Source of the DNA: Dehalococcoidales bacterium
Lineage (GTDB): Bacteria > Chloroflexota > Dehalococcoidia > Dehalococcoidales > Fen-1064
Length of the DNA: 17,857 nt
Assembly (NCBI GenBank): GCA_028713395.1
Contig: JAQTOJ010000008.1
Location: forward strand, 1 to 17,857
Direction of reading: 5' to 3'
Below the pieces are notes generated by a model. It was not told the origin of the DNA and did no database searches. It saw only the letters and a list, made by a program, of their open reading frames with translations. Shown here piece by piece: positions 1 through 6,311 of the stretch. A program made the position numbers and the translations under genes. Each line of letters begins with the position of its first letter. The first letter of the stretch is position 1.

Positions 1-62
1 ATGCCTTCTTTCTGAGCGCCGTCTCTGAGAGTGGTGTCGTATAAAACTATTTTGCCCGCCAT
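1..62 (-). CDS. cimA: Citramalate synthase-like protein, N-terminal fragment (cut by window edge)
   Basis: Only the first 20 codons lie in the window; the gene continues past base 1. The reading frame starts at an ATG at 62-60 and encodes MAGKIVLYDTTLRDGAQKEG. The DTTLRDG block is the N-terminal signature of the 2-isopropylmalate synthase/homocitrate synthase/citramalate synthase family. The GAQKEG continuation, instead of the GEQA seen in the LeuA of this window, fits citramalate synthase, which condenses pyruvate and acetyl-CoA to start threonine-independent isoleucine synthesis. An AAGGAT ribosome-binding site lies 4 bases before the ATG. It is the last visible gene of the ilv-leu operon, and the LeuCD and LeuB enzymes encoded upstream would process its product. 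The family is clear; the choice of citramalate synthase over another family member rests on few residues and on context. Confidence 0.7.
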   Translation of the reverse strand, partial: MAGKIVLYDTTLRDGAQKEG

Positions 63-257
63 ACTATCCTTACCCCCGGTCTTTACCTTGTAAAAACCTT
101 TATCACTTTTCTCCCCTTAACCAAGGGGAAATACAGAGGGATTTGTACGTTGATTTCTTCACTAAATCCCCCTTTTGTCCCCCTTTCTGAAAGGGGGAAG
201 AAGAAAATACTGGTTATCGGTTCAGTTTATCCTTTTCTTTAACGTACTCCCAGTATT
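63..257. repeat. Intergenic region with two palindromic repeats between leuB and cimA
   Basis: This gap holds two hairpins. The first is TCCCCTT (112-118), loop AACC, AAGGGGA (123-129). The second is CCCCCTTT (179-186), loop CTG, AAAGGGGG (190-197), preceded by a further C-rich stretch at 168-174. Neither is followed by a clean T-run in the operon direction, so I do not read them as terminators. They look like dispersed REP-type elements similar in style to those at 4726-4749 and near 17770. The cimA ribosome-binding site lies at the left end. Confidence 0.55.
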
Positions 258-1355
258 CTACCGGAGTATTTTCGCAGCAACCAGATCGCCCATTTCTTTG
301 GTGCCGATCTTCTTCATACCTTCGGACATGATATCCTGAGTGCGGTAGCCTTCGTTTAAGGCTGCCAGCACAGCTTCTTCGATTGTTTTCGCTTCTCGTT
401 CCAGCGCGAAGGAATACCTTAACATCATGGCTACGGTGAGAATAGTCGCAATTGGGTTGGCGATATTCTGCCCGGCAATGGTGGGGGCGGAGCCGTGAAT
501 CGGTTCGTAGAGACCATTGACCCGGGAACCGGGGGAGGGAATGCCCGCCAGACTGGCTGAGGGTAACATACCCATTGAGCCGGCCAGCACCGAGGCTTCA
601 TCCGTCAGGATATCTCCGAAGGTGTTTTCGGTGACAATAACGTCAATCGCCTTGGGATTCTGGATAAGGCGCATGGCGCAGGTATCGACTAGAACATGTT
701 CCAGTGCAATGTCGGGATAATCTTTGGAGATTTCCACGACGACCTGACGCCATAAACGCGATGATTCGAGGACGTTGGCTTTGTCCACGGACATCAATTT
801 CTTGCGGCGGTTCCGCGCCAGTTCAAAACCGACTTTCACAATGCGGGCGATTTCCTGCTCGCTGTAGGCCATGGTATCGACGCCGCGCCTGCCTTTAGAC
901 GTCGTGTAGCGTCTTTTGGGACGGCCGAAATACAAGCCGCCGGTGAGTTCCCGGATAACCATCATATCCACGCCCTTAACGACTTCGGCCTTTAAGGTGG
1001 TGTGATTGGCCAACATATCCAGTACTTTAACCGGGCGCAGGTTGGCGTAAAGAGCCAGACCCTTACGTAAAGCCAGCAAACCGTCTTCAAGCCGCGTGGC
1101 GGCATTGGGGTTATCCCAGCGGGGACCGCCGACCGCGCCGAGCAAAACGGCATCTGCTTTACGGCATTTCTTCAGCACCTCCGGAGTCAGGGCGGAACCG
1201 TATTTATCGATGGAAATACCGCCGATAAGCTGATAATCGTAATTGATTTTATGATCGAATTTCCGGGCGATCGCATCCAGGACTTTTACGCCTTCATCAA
1301 CGACTTCCGGCCCGATGCCGTCGCCAGCGGTGACGACGATATTGAATTCTGACAT
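258..1355 (-). CDS. leuB: 3-isopropylmalate dehydrogenase
   Basis: This enzyme oxidises and decarboxylates 3-isopropylmalate to 2-ketoisocaproate with NAD+, the last leucine-specific step before transamination. It also acts on 3-methylmalate in the citramalate route to isoleucine. The 365-residue length is normal for the family. Visible signatures are GDGIGPEV near residue 12, the substrate-binding arginines in the LRPVKV region, RELTGGLYFG, and the C-terminal ENTFGDILTDEAS block with GSMGMLPSASL, where the aspartates bind the divalent metal. It follows leuD by 79 bases, a gap holding a palindromic repeat, and precedes cimA by 195 bases. The start is an ATG followed by MSEFNIVVTAGDGIGPEV, with an AGGGAGAA ribosome-binding stretch before it. 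It is soluble and cytoplasmic and forms a dimer in known relatives. The assignment is firm. Confidence 0.97.
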   Translation of the reverse strand: MSEFNIVVTAGDGIGPEVVDEGVKVLDAIARKFDHKINYDYQLIGGISIDKYGSALTPEVLKKCRKADAVLLGAVGGPRWDNPNAATRLEDGLLALRKGLALYANLRPVKVLDMLANHTTLKAEVVKGVDMMVIRELTGGLYFGRPKRRYTTSKGRRGVDTMAYSEQEIARIVKVGFELARNRRKKLMSVDKANVLESSRLWRQVVVEISKDYPDIALEHVLVDTCAMRLIQNPKAIDVIVTENTFGDILTDEASVLAGSMGMLPSASLAGIPSPGSRVNGLYEPIHGSAPTIAGQNIANPIATILTVAMMLRYSFALEREAKTIEEAVLAALNEGYRTQDIMSEGMKKIGTKEMGDLVAAKILR

Positions 1356-1382
1356 GAGGTTCTCCCTGTTTTAGTTTCGTTG

Positions 1383-1403
1383 GGGCAGGTTTCAAACCTG
1401 CCC
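1383..1403. repeat. Palindromic repeat between leuD and leuB
   Basis: GGGCAGGTTT (1383-1392) and AAACCTGCCC (1394-1403) form a perfect 10-bp inverted repeat around a single C. There is no T-run directly after it on the minus strand, so it is not an obvious terminator. A second small hairpin, CTCGC/GCGAG, lies just beyond it at about 1418-1432, next to the leuD stop. It is probably a dispersed REP-type element. Confidence 0.6.
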
Positions 1404-1434
1404 TTACTCTTTTTCTACTCGCAATGGCGAGGGA

Positions 1435-1929
1435 TTATTTCGTTTTTACTTTCTCTTTGGTGTATTCAATCAAGCCCCCGGCTTTGATGAGCGTGCTCAT
1501 GAACGGCGGGTACGGTTTGGCGGTGAATTTCTTACCCGTGGTGACGTTAAGAATCGTGCCTTTTGCTAAATCCCCCTCTACTGTGTCACCGGCATTGATC
1601 CCATCCACGGCTTCCTGGCTTTCCAGCAAGGGCAAGCCGATGTTGATGGCATTACGGAAAAAGATGCGGGCAAAACTCTTGGCAATCACGCAGGAAATAC
1701 CGGAGGTTTTAATTGCCAACGGAGCGTGTTCACGGGACGAGCCGCAACCGAAATTGGTGGTGGCGACGATGATATCTCCCGGCTTGACCTTTTTCACAAA
1801 GTCGAGGTCGATATCTTCCATGGTATGTTTGGCCAGTTCCGCCGGGTCAGAGGTGTTGAGGTAACGGGCGGGGATAATGGCATCCGTATCCACGTTGTCG
1901 CCGTATTTAAAAACTTTTCCTTTTAACAT
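1435..1929 (-). CDS. leuD: 3-isopropylmalate dehydratase small subunit
   Basis: The small subunit pairs with LeuC to isomerise 2-isopropylmalate to 3-isopropylmalate, and citramalate to 3-methylmalate in the citramalate route. At 164 residues it is of the short archaeal and anaerobe type rather than the roughly 200-residue enterobacterial type, matching the short LeuC encoded upstream. Signatures seen are NVDTDAIIPARYL near residues 12-24 and the swivelling-domain substrate loop NFGCGSSREHAP at 59-70. It begins 10 bases after the hicB stop, with GGAG before the ATG, so its expression probably depends on transcription through the toxin-antitoxin pair. The assignment is firm. Confidence 0.96.
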   Translation of the reverse strand: MLKGKVFKYGDNVDTDAIIPARYLNTSDPAELAKHTMEDIDLDFVKKVKPGDIIVATTNFGCGSSREHAPLAIKTSGISCVIAKSFARIFFRNAINIGLPLLESQEAVDGINAGDTVEGDLAKGTILNVTTGKKFTAKPYPPFMSTLIKAGGLIEYTKEKVKTK

Positions 1930-1939
1930 GTTGTACTCC

Positions 1940-2152
1940 TTATGAAACCTCGATTAATTCGGTATAAGAAGAGGGTTCCGGTAAAACGCAGCCGTCCTGC
2001 TTCATCCCTTGAAGATGAAAAACGATAGCTTCTTTGATATTTTTTTCTACCTCATTACGCGTTTTCCCCGTGGCAATACAACCTGGAATATCAGGTAGAT
2101 AAGCACTGTAGTTATCGTTGGTTTTTTCAAATACTATTAGGTATTTTTTCAC
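1940..2152 (-). CDS. hicB: HicB-like antitoxin (short form)
   Basis: This 70-residue protein has the HicB partial RNase H-like fold: a YLIVFEKTNDNYSAYLPDIPGC start, then the IATGKTRNEVEKNIKEAI helix and a VLPEPSS tail. Known members bind and neutralise HicA. There is no C-terminal helix-turn-helix or ribbon-helix-helix domain, so this short form may not bind DNA itself. Its ATG overlaps the end of hicA by 4 bases, the usual toxin-first order and coupling of hicAB. It lies between the alkyltransferase-like gene and leuD, inside the leucine genes and on the same strand. The family assignment is good; activity is inferred. Confidence 0.85.
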   Translation of the reverse strand: MKKYLIVFEKTNDNYSAYLPDIPGCIATGKTRNEVEKNIKEAIVFHLQGMKQDGCVLPEPSSYTELIEVS

Positions 2153-2346
2153 ATTTCACGCTCCTTCAATCCGGCTTGTTTGAATATACTGTTTAGCGTC
2201 CCTGGAGCAACATCATGGCTGTAATTGCCGGCAATGGTTACGCGACCGGGTTTGAGGGAATGTTTATACTGGCGGTGGCTTCCTTTTGTAGCAACCAGAT
2301 ACCAGCCGTCCTGCTCAATCAGTTTGATTATATCACGTACTTTCAT
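2149..2346 (-). CDS. hicA: HicA-like mRNA interferase toxin
   Basis: This 65-residue protein has the double-stranded-RNA-binding-like fold of HicA toxins. MKVRDIIKLIEQDGWYLVATKGSHRQY carries the catalytic histidine, His24, in the GSHRQY motif, and is followed by the basic VTIAGNYSHDVAPGTLNSIFKQAGL region. HicA toxins cut mRNA and tmRNA during stress and are held in check by HicB. The gene starts 102 bases after the end of the alkyltransferase-like gene. The sequence before it reads (minus strand) CGTCATTACGAGCCTGAAAG, which looks like a degenerate dispersed repeat. The ribosome-binding site is weak. No separate promoter is clear. The pair looks intact rather than decayed. Confidence 0.85.
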   Translation of the reverse strand: MKVRDIIKLIEQDGWYLVATKGSHRQYKHSLKPGRVTIAGNYSHDVAPGTLNSIFKQAGLKEREM

Positions 2347-2448
2347 CGTTTCTTTCAGGCTCGTAATGACGACCGAATCAGGTTTTCGTCCACCTCTCGT
2401 TTGTATTGGAAATCTCCTATCCTGGTTATTATCCAGAAAGAGAAACGC

Positions 2449-2925
2449 TTATAGAACTGTTTTCTTCTCCCAGTCCTTTACGGTGGGGGGCTTTTTGCCT
2501 TTGCCGGGGACAATCGTATGTCCTTCCGCTATCAATCTGGCGGCTTGTTCATCAGTGCCGCCGGGAAATTTGGGATTCAGCTCGCCGCCGGTCTTGAGAG
2601 TCCGCCACCAGGGGGTAATATCTTTGATACCGGCGGCATAGGCTTCTTCGGCGGCGTTGGCGGCTATCCAGCAAAATATCCCGGATGTTAACGGGCAGGC
2701 AAAGTTGGTGCCGTGCTGCCGTGCCAGTTTCTCCCGGATAATGTTGATGGTTAGCAGTTTGCCCTTAGGCACAGTTTTCATAATGGCATCTACTTCACGC
2801 GGGGCGGGGATGACAAAGGTGCCCTGACCCCAATTTTGCCGCATACCGGGTGTGACGGTCTGGATTTTGGGGAGACCGTTATCGTTATTCAATTTTTCCT
2901 GCCAGGACTTCTTTCCCTTCATCAT
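2449..2925 (-). CDS. MGMT/alkyltransferase-like (ATL) family DNA-binding protein
   Basis: This is a 158-residue protein. Residues 46-62 (DAIMKTVPKGKLLTINI) and 63-95 resemble the winged-helix DNA-binding part of O6-alkylguanine-DNA alkyltransferases. The segment ITPWWRTLKTGGELNPKFPGG at 103-123 corresponds to the PWHRV...G..GG segment of that family. The active-site PCHR motif is absent: the nearest equivalent reads ACPLTSG (C77), and the PWHR histidine is a tryptophan. It therefore probably does not transfer alkyl groups and may only sense or flag damaged bases, as ATL proteins do. I chose the ATG at 2925, which has GGGGAGG five bases upstream; a TTG at 2928 would leave only two. It sits 100 bases after leuC in the operon. 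The family is moderately sure and the function uncertain. Confidence 0.65.
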   Translation of the reverse strand: MMKGKKSWQEKLNNDNGLPKIQTVTPGMRQNWGQGTFVIPAPREVDAIMKTVPKGKLLTINIIREKLARQHGTNFACPLTSGIFCWIAANAAEEAYAAGIKDITPWWRTLKTGGELNPKFPGGTDEQAARLIAEGHTIVPGKGKKPPTVKDWEKKTVL

Positions 2926-2942
2926 CAATTCCTCCCCGCAAA

Positions 2943-2988
2943 TTTGAATATCGAATATCTAAATCCTAGACAAATTCGAATGTTCAAA
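2943..2988. repeat. AT-rich inverted repeat between leuC and the ATL-like gene
   Basis: TTTGAATATCGAAT (2943-2956) and ATTCGAATGTTCAAA (2974-2988) are largely complementary, with one mismatch and one bulge. The 97-base gap around it is distinctly AT-rich compared with the flanking genes. It resembles a dispersed intergenic element. I see no gene and no clear promoter in it. Confidence 0.45.
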
Positions 2989-3025
2989 CTGGAAATAAAA
3001 AAGGGTTAAATTTCGTGCTTAGGGT

Positions 3026-4282
3026 TTAATTTTTAATTTCCTCCGGGCTGGAGATTCTGCCGGTAATGGCACTGGCGGCGGCCACCGCCGGATTCGCCAG
3101 GTAGACCTCACTCTTGGGGCTACCCATTCTGCCCACGAAATTGCGGTTGGTGGTAGAGATGGCTCTTTCACCGCCGGCGAGGATACCCATATAACCGCCG
3201 AGACACGGCCCGCAAGTGGGCGTGGAGACCACCGCGCCGGCATCGATAAAGATATCGAACAAGCCTTCGTGCATGGCTTCCTGCCAGATCTGCTGGGTGC
3301 CGGGAATGACGATACAGCGCACATTTTTGGCAACTTTCTTGCCCTTTAAAATACTCGCCGCCAGTTCCAGGTCACTCAACCGGCCGTTGGTACAACTGCC
3401 GATGACCGATTGGTCGATCTTGATATTACCCATCTGGCTGACCGGTTTGGTGTTCGAGGGCAGATGCGGCATTGAAACCTGCGGTTCCATTTTGGTGACA
3501 TCCCATTCGATGATTTTAGAGAACTGAGCGTCAGCATCCTGTTCATAAACTTTATAGGGACGGTTGGCGCGCGATTTTACATAATCTAAGGTTTTCTTAT
3601 CGACATGGAACAGCCCGGCTTTACCGCCGGCTTCGATGGCCATATTCGCCATGGTAAATCTGCCGTCCATGGAAAGATTGTCGATAGCTTCGCCGGTAAA
3701 TTCCATGGCCGCGTACAAAGCACCATCGACGCCGATCTGGCCGATGGTGTATAAAATCAAATCCTTGCCGCCGACCCATTTCCCCAGCTTGCCGTGATAA
3801 ACGAACTTGATGGTGGGCGGTACTTTCATCCAGATTTCACCGGTAGCCATGGCGGAGGAGATATCCGTGCTGCCCATGCCGGTGGCAAAGGCGCCCAGCG
3901 CGCCGTAAGTGCAGGTGTGGGAATCCGCGCCGATGACTACGTCACCGGGGAGCACAATCCCTTTTTCCGGCAACAGGCAATGTTCGATGCCCATTTGTCC
4001 GACATCGTAATACATGATACCCTGCTCATTAGCGAAATCACGCATCACCTTGGTCTGCTCGGCGGAGGCAATGTCTTTATTGGGCACGGAGTGGTCAGCG
4101 ACCATGACGATTTTACTGGGGTCGAAGACCTTTTTCACCCCGATTTTGCGAAACTCGCGGATGGCGATGGGGGCGGTGATGTCATTGGAGAGCACGATGT
4201 CCGGTATGACGTTGATAAATTCACCCGGGGTCACGTTTTTTTTACCGCAGTGGGCGGCTAGTATCTTTTCAGCTAAGTTCAT
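3026..4282 (-). CDS. leuC: 3-isopropylmalate dehydratase large subunit
   Basis: This is the large aconitase-fold subunit, which with LeuD interconverts 2- and 3-isopropylmalate in leucine synthesis. It is 418 residues, the short archaeal/homoaconitase-like form. The three [4Fe-4S] ligands are visible: Cys297 in GSCTNGRLSD, and Cys357 and Cys360 in TCGPCLGG. Substrate-site signatures include DHSVPNKD near 63-70 and GADSHTCTYGALGAFATGMGSTD at 118-140. An AAAGGAAT ribosome-binding site lies about 7 bases before the ATG. It is separated from leuD by the ATL-like gene and hicAB, which is unusual because leuC and leuD are commonly adjacent. The cluster makes the enzyme oxygen-sensitive in relatives, fitting an anaerobe. 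Confidence 0.97.
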   Translation of the reverse strand: MNLAEKILAAHCGKKNVTPGEFINVIPDIVLSNDITAPIAIREFRKIGVKKVFDPSKIVMVADHSVPNKDIASAEQTKVMRDFANEQGIMYYDVGQMGIEHCLLPEKGIVLPGDVVIGADSHTCTYGALGAFATGMGSTDISSAMATGEIWMKVPPTIKFVYHGKLGKWVGGKDLILYTIGQIGVDGALYAAMEFTGEAIDNLSMDGRFTMANMAIEAGGKAGLFHVDKKTLDYVKSRANRPYKVYEQDADAQFSKIIEWDVTKMEPQVSMPHLPSNTKPVSQMGNIKIDQSVIGSCTNGRLSDLELAASILKGKKVAKNVRCIVIPGTQQIWQEAMHEGLFDIFIDAGAVVSTPTCGPCLGGYMGILAGGERAISTTNRNFVGRMGSPKSEVYLANPAVAAASAITGRISSPEEIKN

Positions 4283-4305
4283 AATAAATTCCTTTTTGTG
4301 AATTG

Positions 4306-4713
4306 CTAAGGCTTTTTATGCGGCGGGATATGGGGGATAAACAGCAGCAGGAAGGTAATGGCCGTAATGGCGACGGCGATCAGGTACAACCCCGCCCCGG
4401 CGGCCAAGCCCGCGCCGGATGATACCCAGATAGCGGCGGCCGTGGTCAAACCTTCAACCCCACCGTGTTTGTGCAATATGGCGCCGGCGCCCAGAAAACC
4501 GACGCCGGTGACAATACCCGCGGCGATCCTCGATGGGTCACCACCGGGAAAACTAAGCACGGAAACAATGGCGAATAACGCCGAGCCCATCGAAATCAAC
4601 GCCAGCGTGCGCAGACCGGCGGGTTTCCCGCTCCATTCTCTTTGCGCGCCGATAACCCCGCCCAAGACGGCAGCCAGCAGGAGGCGCAAAACCATTTCCA
4701 GAGTCTGTGGCAT
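4306..4713 (-). CDS. MgtC/SapB-family membrane protein, short form
   Basis: This 135-residue protein is mostly hydrophobic, with about four membrane-spanning segments. It carries the MgtC family block GGVIGAQREWSGKPAGLRTLALISMG (residues 18-43) and GVGFLGAGAILHKHGGVEGLTTAAAIW (70-96). It ends after the last helix with a short basic tail, so the soluble C-terminal ACT-like domain of long MgtC proteins is missing. MgtC proteins are tied to survival at low magnesium and to restraint of the F-type ATPase in pathogens; what the short environmental forms do is not known. It lies between leuA and leuC, 41 bases after one and 23 before the other, so it is co-transcribed. The palindromic repeat just upstream ends near its GGAG ribosome-binding site. 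Confidence 0.88.
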   Translation of the reverse strand: MPQTLEMVLRLLLAAVLGGVIGAQREWSGKPAGLRTLALISMGSALFAIVSVLSFPGGDPSRIAAGIVTGVGFLGAGAILHKHGGVEGLTTAAAIWVSSGAGLAAGAGLYLIAVAITAITFLLLFIPHIPPHKKP

Positions 4714-4725
4714 CCCTCACTCCAA

Positions 4726-4749
4726 CTCTCTCCCGCCTGGGGGAGAGAG
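4726..4749. repeat. Palindromic repeat between leuA and the mgtC-like gene
   Basis: CTCTCTCCC (4726-4734), a short loop, and GGGAGAGAG (4741-4749) pair over 9 bp. On the minus strand no T-run follows, so it is not a clear terminator. It belongs in style with the C-rich hairpins at 112-129 and near 17770. It could shield RNA ends or set relative expression within the operon, but nothing here proves that. Confidence 0.5.
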
Positions 4750-4754
4750 GTATT

Positions 4755-6284
4755 TTATTTGATGGAATTAATTTTACGGGCGGAAATCACGCGGTTGAGG
4801 GCGTTCACATATGCCCGGGCGCTGGCGACGATGATATCCGTATGCGCCCCGCGGCCGGTATAGCTTAAACCTTCACTTTCCACCCGGATCAAGACTTCAC
4901 CGATGGCATCAATGCCTTCAGTGACGGAATTAACGGTAAATTCGGTTAACCGGATACCCGGTATTTTGATGATTTTATCGATGACTTTACAGGTGGCGTC
5001 CACCGGTCCGGTGCCTACGGCGGCCTCGGACTTGAATTTACCGTCCGGGGCGATCAATGTCACAGCTGAAGTGGGTATACCGCGGTCACCGGAAGTCACC
5101 TGAATCCTATCCAACTTGTAGGCGTCGGATTCGGCGCGCTTATCCTGCGCCACCAGTGATTCGATATCCCGATCGGTAACGTTCTTTTTCTTATCGGCTA
5201 ATTCTTTAAAAGCCGCGAAGGCGCGTGATAAACCCTCGTCACTGAGGTTATAGCCCAGTTCCGCCAGTCTTTCCCGGAAGGCATGACGCCCGCTGGTTTT
5301 ACCCAACACCAGACTGCCCGCGGGGATACCGATGGTTTTGGGGTCGATAATCTGATAGGTCTTGGCGTCCTTGATCATGCCATCGATATGCAGACCGGAG
5401 GAATGCCGGAAGGCATTCCCGCCCACGATGGCTTTATTCGCCTGGATGGCAAAGCCGGTGAGTTCGCTGACCAACCGGCTGGTTTTATAGATTTGCGTGG
5501 TATCGATGCCCGTGGTGAGATTAAAGAAATCCTCACGGGTTTTCAGGGCCATAACGATTTCTTCCAGGGCGGCGTTACCGGCGCGTTCGCCGATGCCATT
5601 AATTGTGCCTTCCACCTGCCGGGCGCCGTGTTTCAGGGCTTCCAGGCTGTTAGCCACCGCCAGTCCGAGGTCGTTATGGCAATGCACGCTGACCACGGCC
5701 TGATGAATATTGGGCACGTTCTTGAAAATATTATCGATGAACTGCCCCCATTGCGGCGGCATGGCGTAGCCGACGGTATCCGGCACATTGACCGTGGTGG
5801 CGCCGGCGGCGATGACAGCTTCCAGCAGCCGGTACATAAATTCCGGCTCGGTGCGGCTGGCGTCCATGGCGGAAAATTCCACGTCACTGCAGTATTTCCG
5901 GGCGCGCTTCACTGTCTCCACCGACATTTTGACAATCTCGTCACGGTTTTTGCGGAGTTGATAGAAAAGGTGGATATCCGATGACGACAGCACGATATGA
6001 ATGCGCGGTTGTTTAGCGCCTTTCACGGCTTCCCAGCTCTGGTCCACGGCGTCGATAATAGCGTGGGTAAGTACGCACACCGTAGGTGTGCGTAACTCCT
6101 TCGCTATCAAGCGGACGGCCTCAAAATCGCCGGGAGACGTTACCGGGAAACCTGCCTCGATCACATCCACCCCGAGTTTTTCGAGCTGCCGGGCGATTTC
6201 CAGTTTTTCCTGGACGTTCAAAGTGCCGCCGGCCGCCTGCTCGCCATCACGCAGGGTGGTATCGAATATTGTCACCTTTTCCAT
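4755..6284 (-). CDS. leuA: 2-isopropylmalate synthase
   Basis: It condenses acetyl-CoA with 2-ketoisovalerate to open the leucine branch. At about 509 residues it has the full layout: a TIM-barrel catalytic domain with DTTLRDGEQAAGG at the N-terminus, the GFPVTSPGDFEAV block, the metal-binding HCHND motif, and GTINGIGERAGNAALEE; then a linker with AFRHSSGLHIDGMIKD; then a C-terminal regulatory domain with the GIDAIGEVLIRVE and YTGRGAHTDII segments that bind leucine in relatives. I prefer the ATG at 6284, which has AGGTGA five bases upstream; an in-frame GTG at 6293 is possible. A near-perfect palindrome interrupts a conserved stretch at 6072-6094, where the usual CALAR-type motif reads VCVLTH. 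LeuA rather than CimA is supported by the GEQAAGG motif and by the separate cimA start downstream. Confidence 0.94.
   Translation of the reverse strand: MEKVTIFDTTLRDGEQAAGGTLNVQEKLEIARQLEKLGVDVIEAGFPVTSPGDFEAVRLIAKELRTPTVCVLTHAIIDAVDQSWEAVKGAKQPRIHIVLSSSDIHLFYQLRKNRDEIVKMSVETVKRARKYCSDVEFSAMDASRTEPEFMYRLLEAVIAAGATTVNVPDTVGYAMPPQWGQFIDNIFKNVPNIHQAVVSVHCHNDLGLAVANSLEALKHGARQVEGTINGIGERAGNAALEEIVMALKTREDFFNLTTGIDTTQIYKTSRLVSELTGFAIQANKAIVGGNAFRHSSGLHIDGMIKDAKTYQIIDPKTIGIPAGSLVLGKTSGRHAFRERLAELGYNLSDEGLSRAFAAFKELADKKKNVTDRDIESLVAQDKRAESDAYKLDRIQVTSGDRGIPTSAVTLIAPDGKFKSEAAVGTGPVDATCKVIDKIIKIPGIRLTEFTVNSVTEGIDAIGEVLIRVESEGLSYTGRGAHTDIIVASARAYVNALNRVISARKINSIK
6072..6094. repeat. Palindrome inside the leuA coding region
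   Basis: TACGCACACC (6072-6081), loop GTA, and GGTGTGCGTA (6085-6094) form a perfect 10-bp stem within leuA. It encodes the RTPTVCV stretch and leaves the reading frame and the expected spacing between flanking motifs unchanged. Confidence 0.7.
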
Positions 6285-6311
6285 TTTACTCACCTGGTAT
6301 AAAAGAGACTG

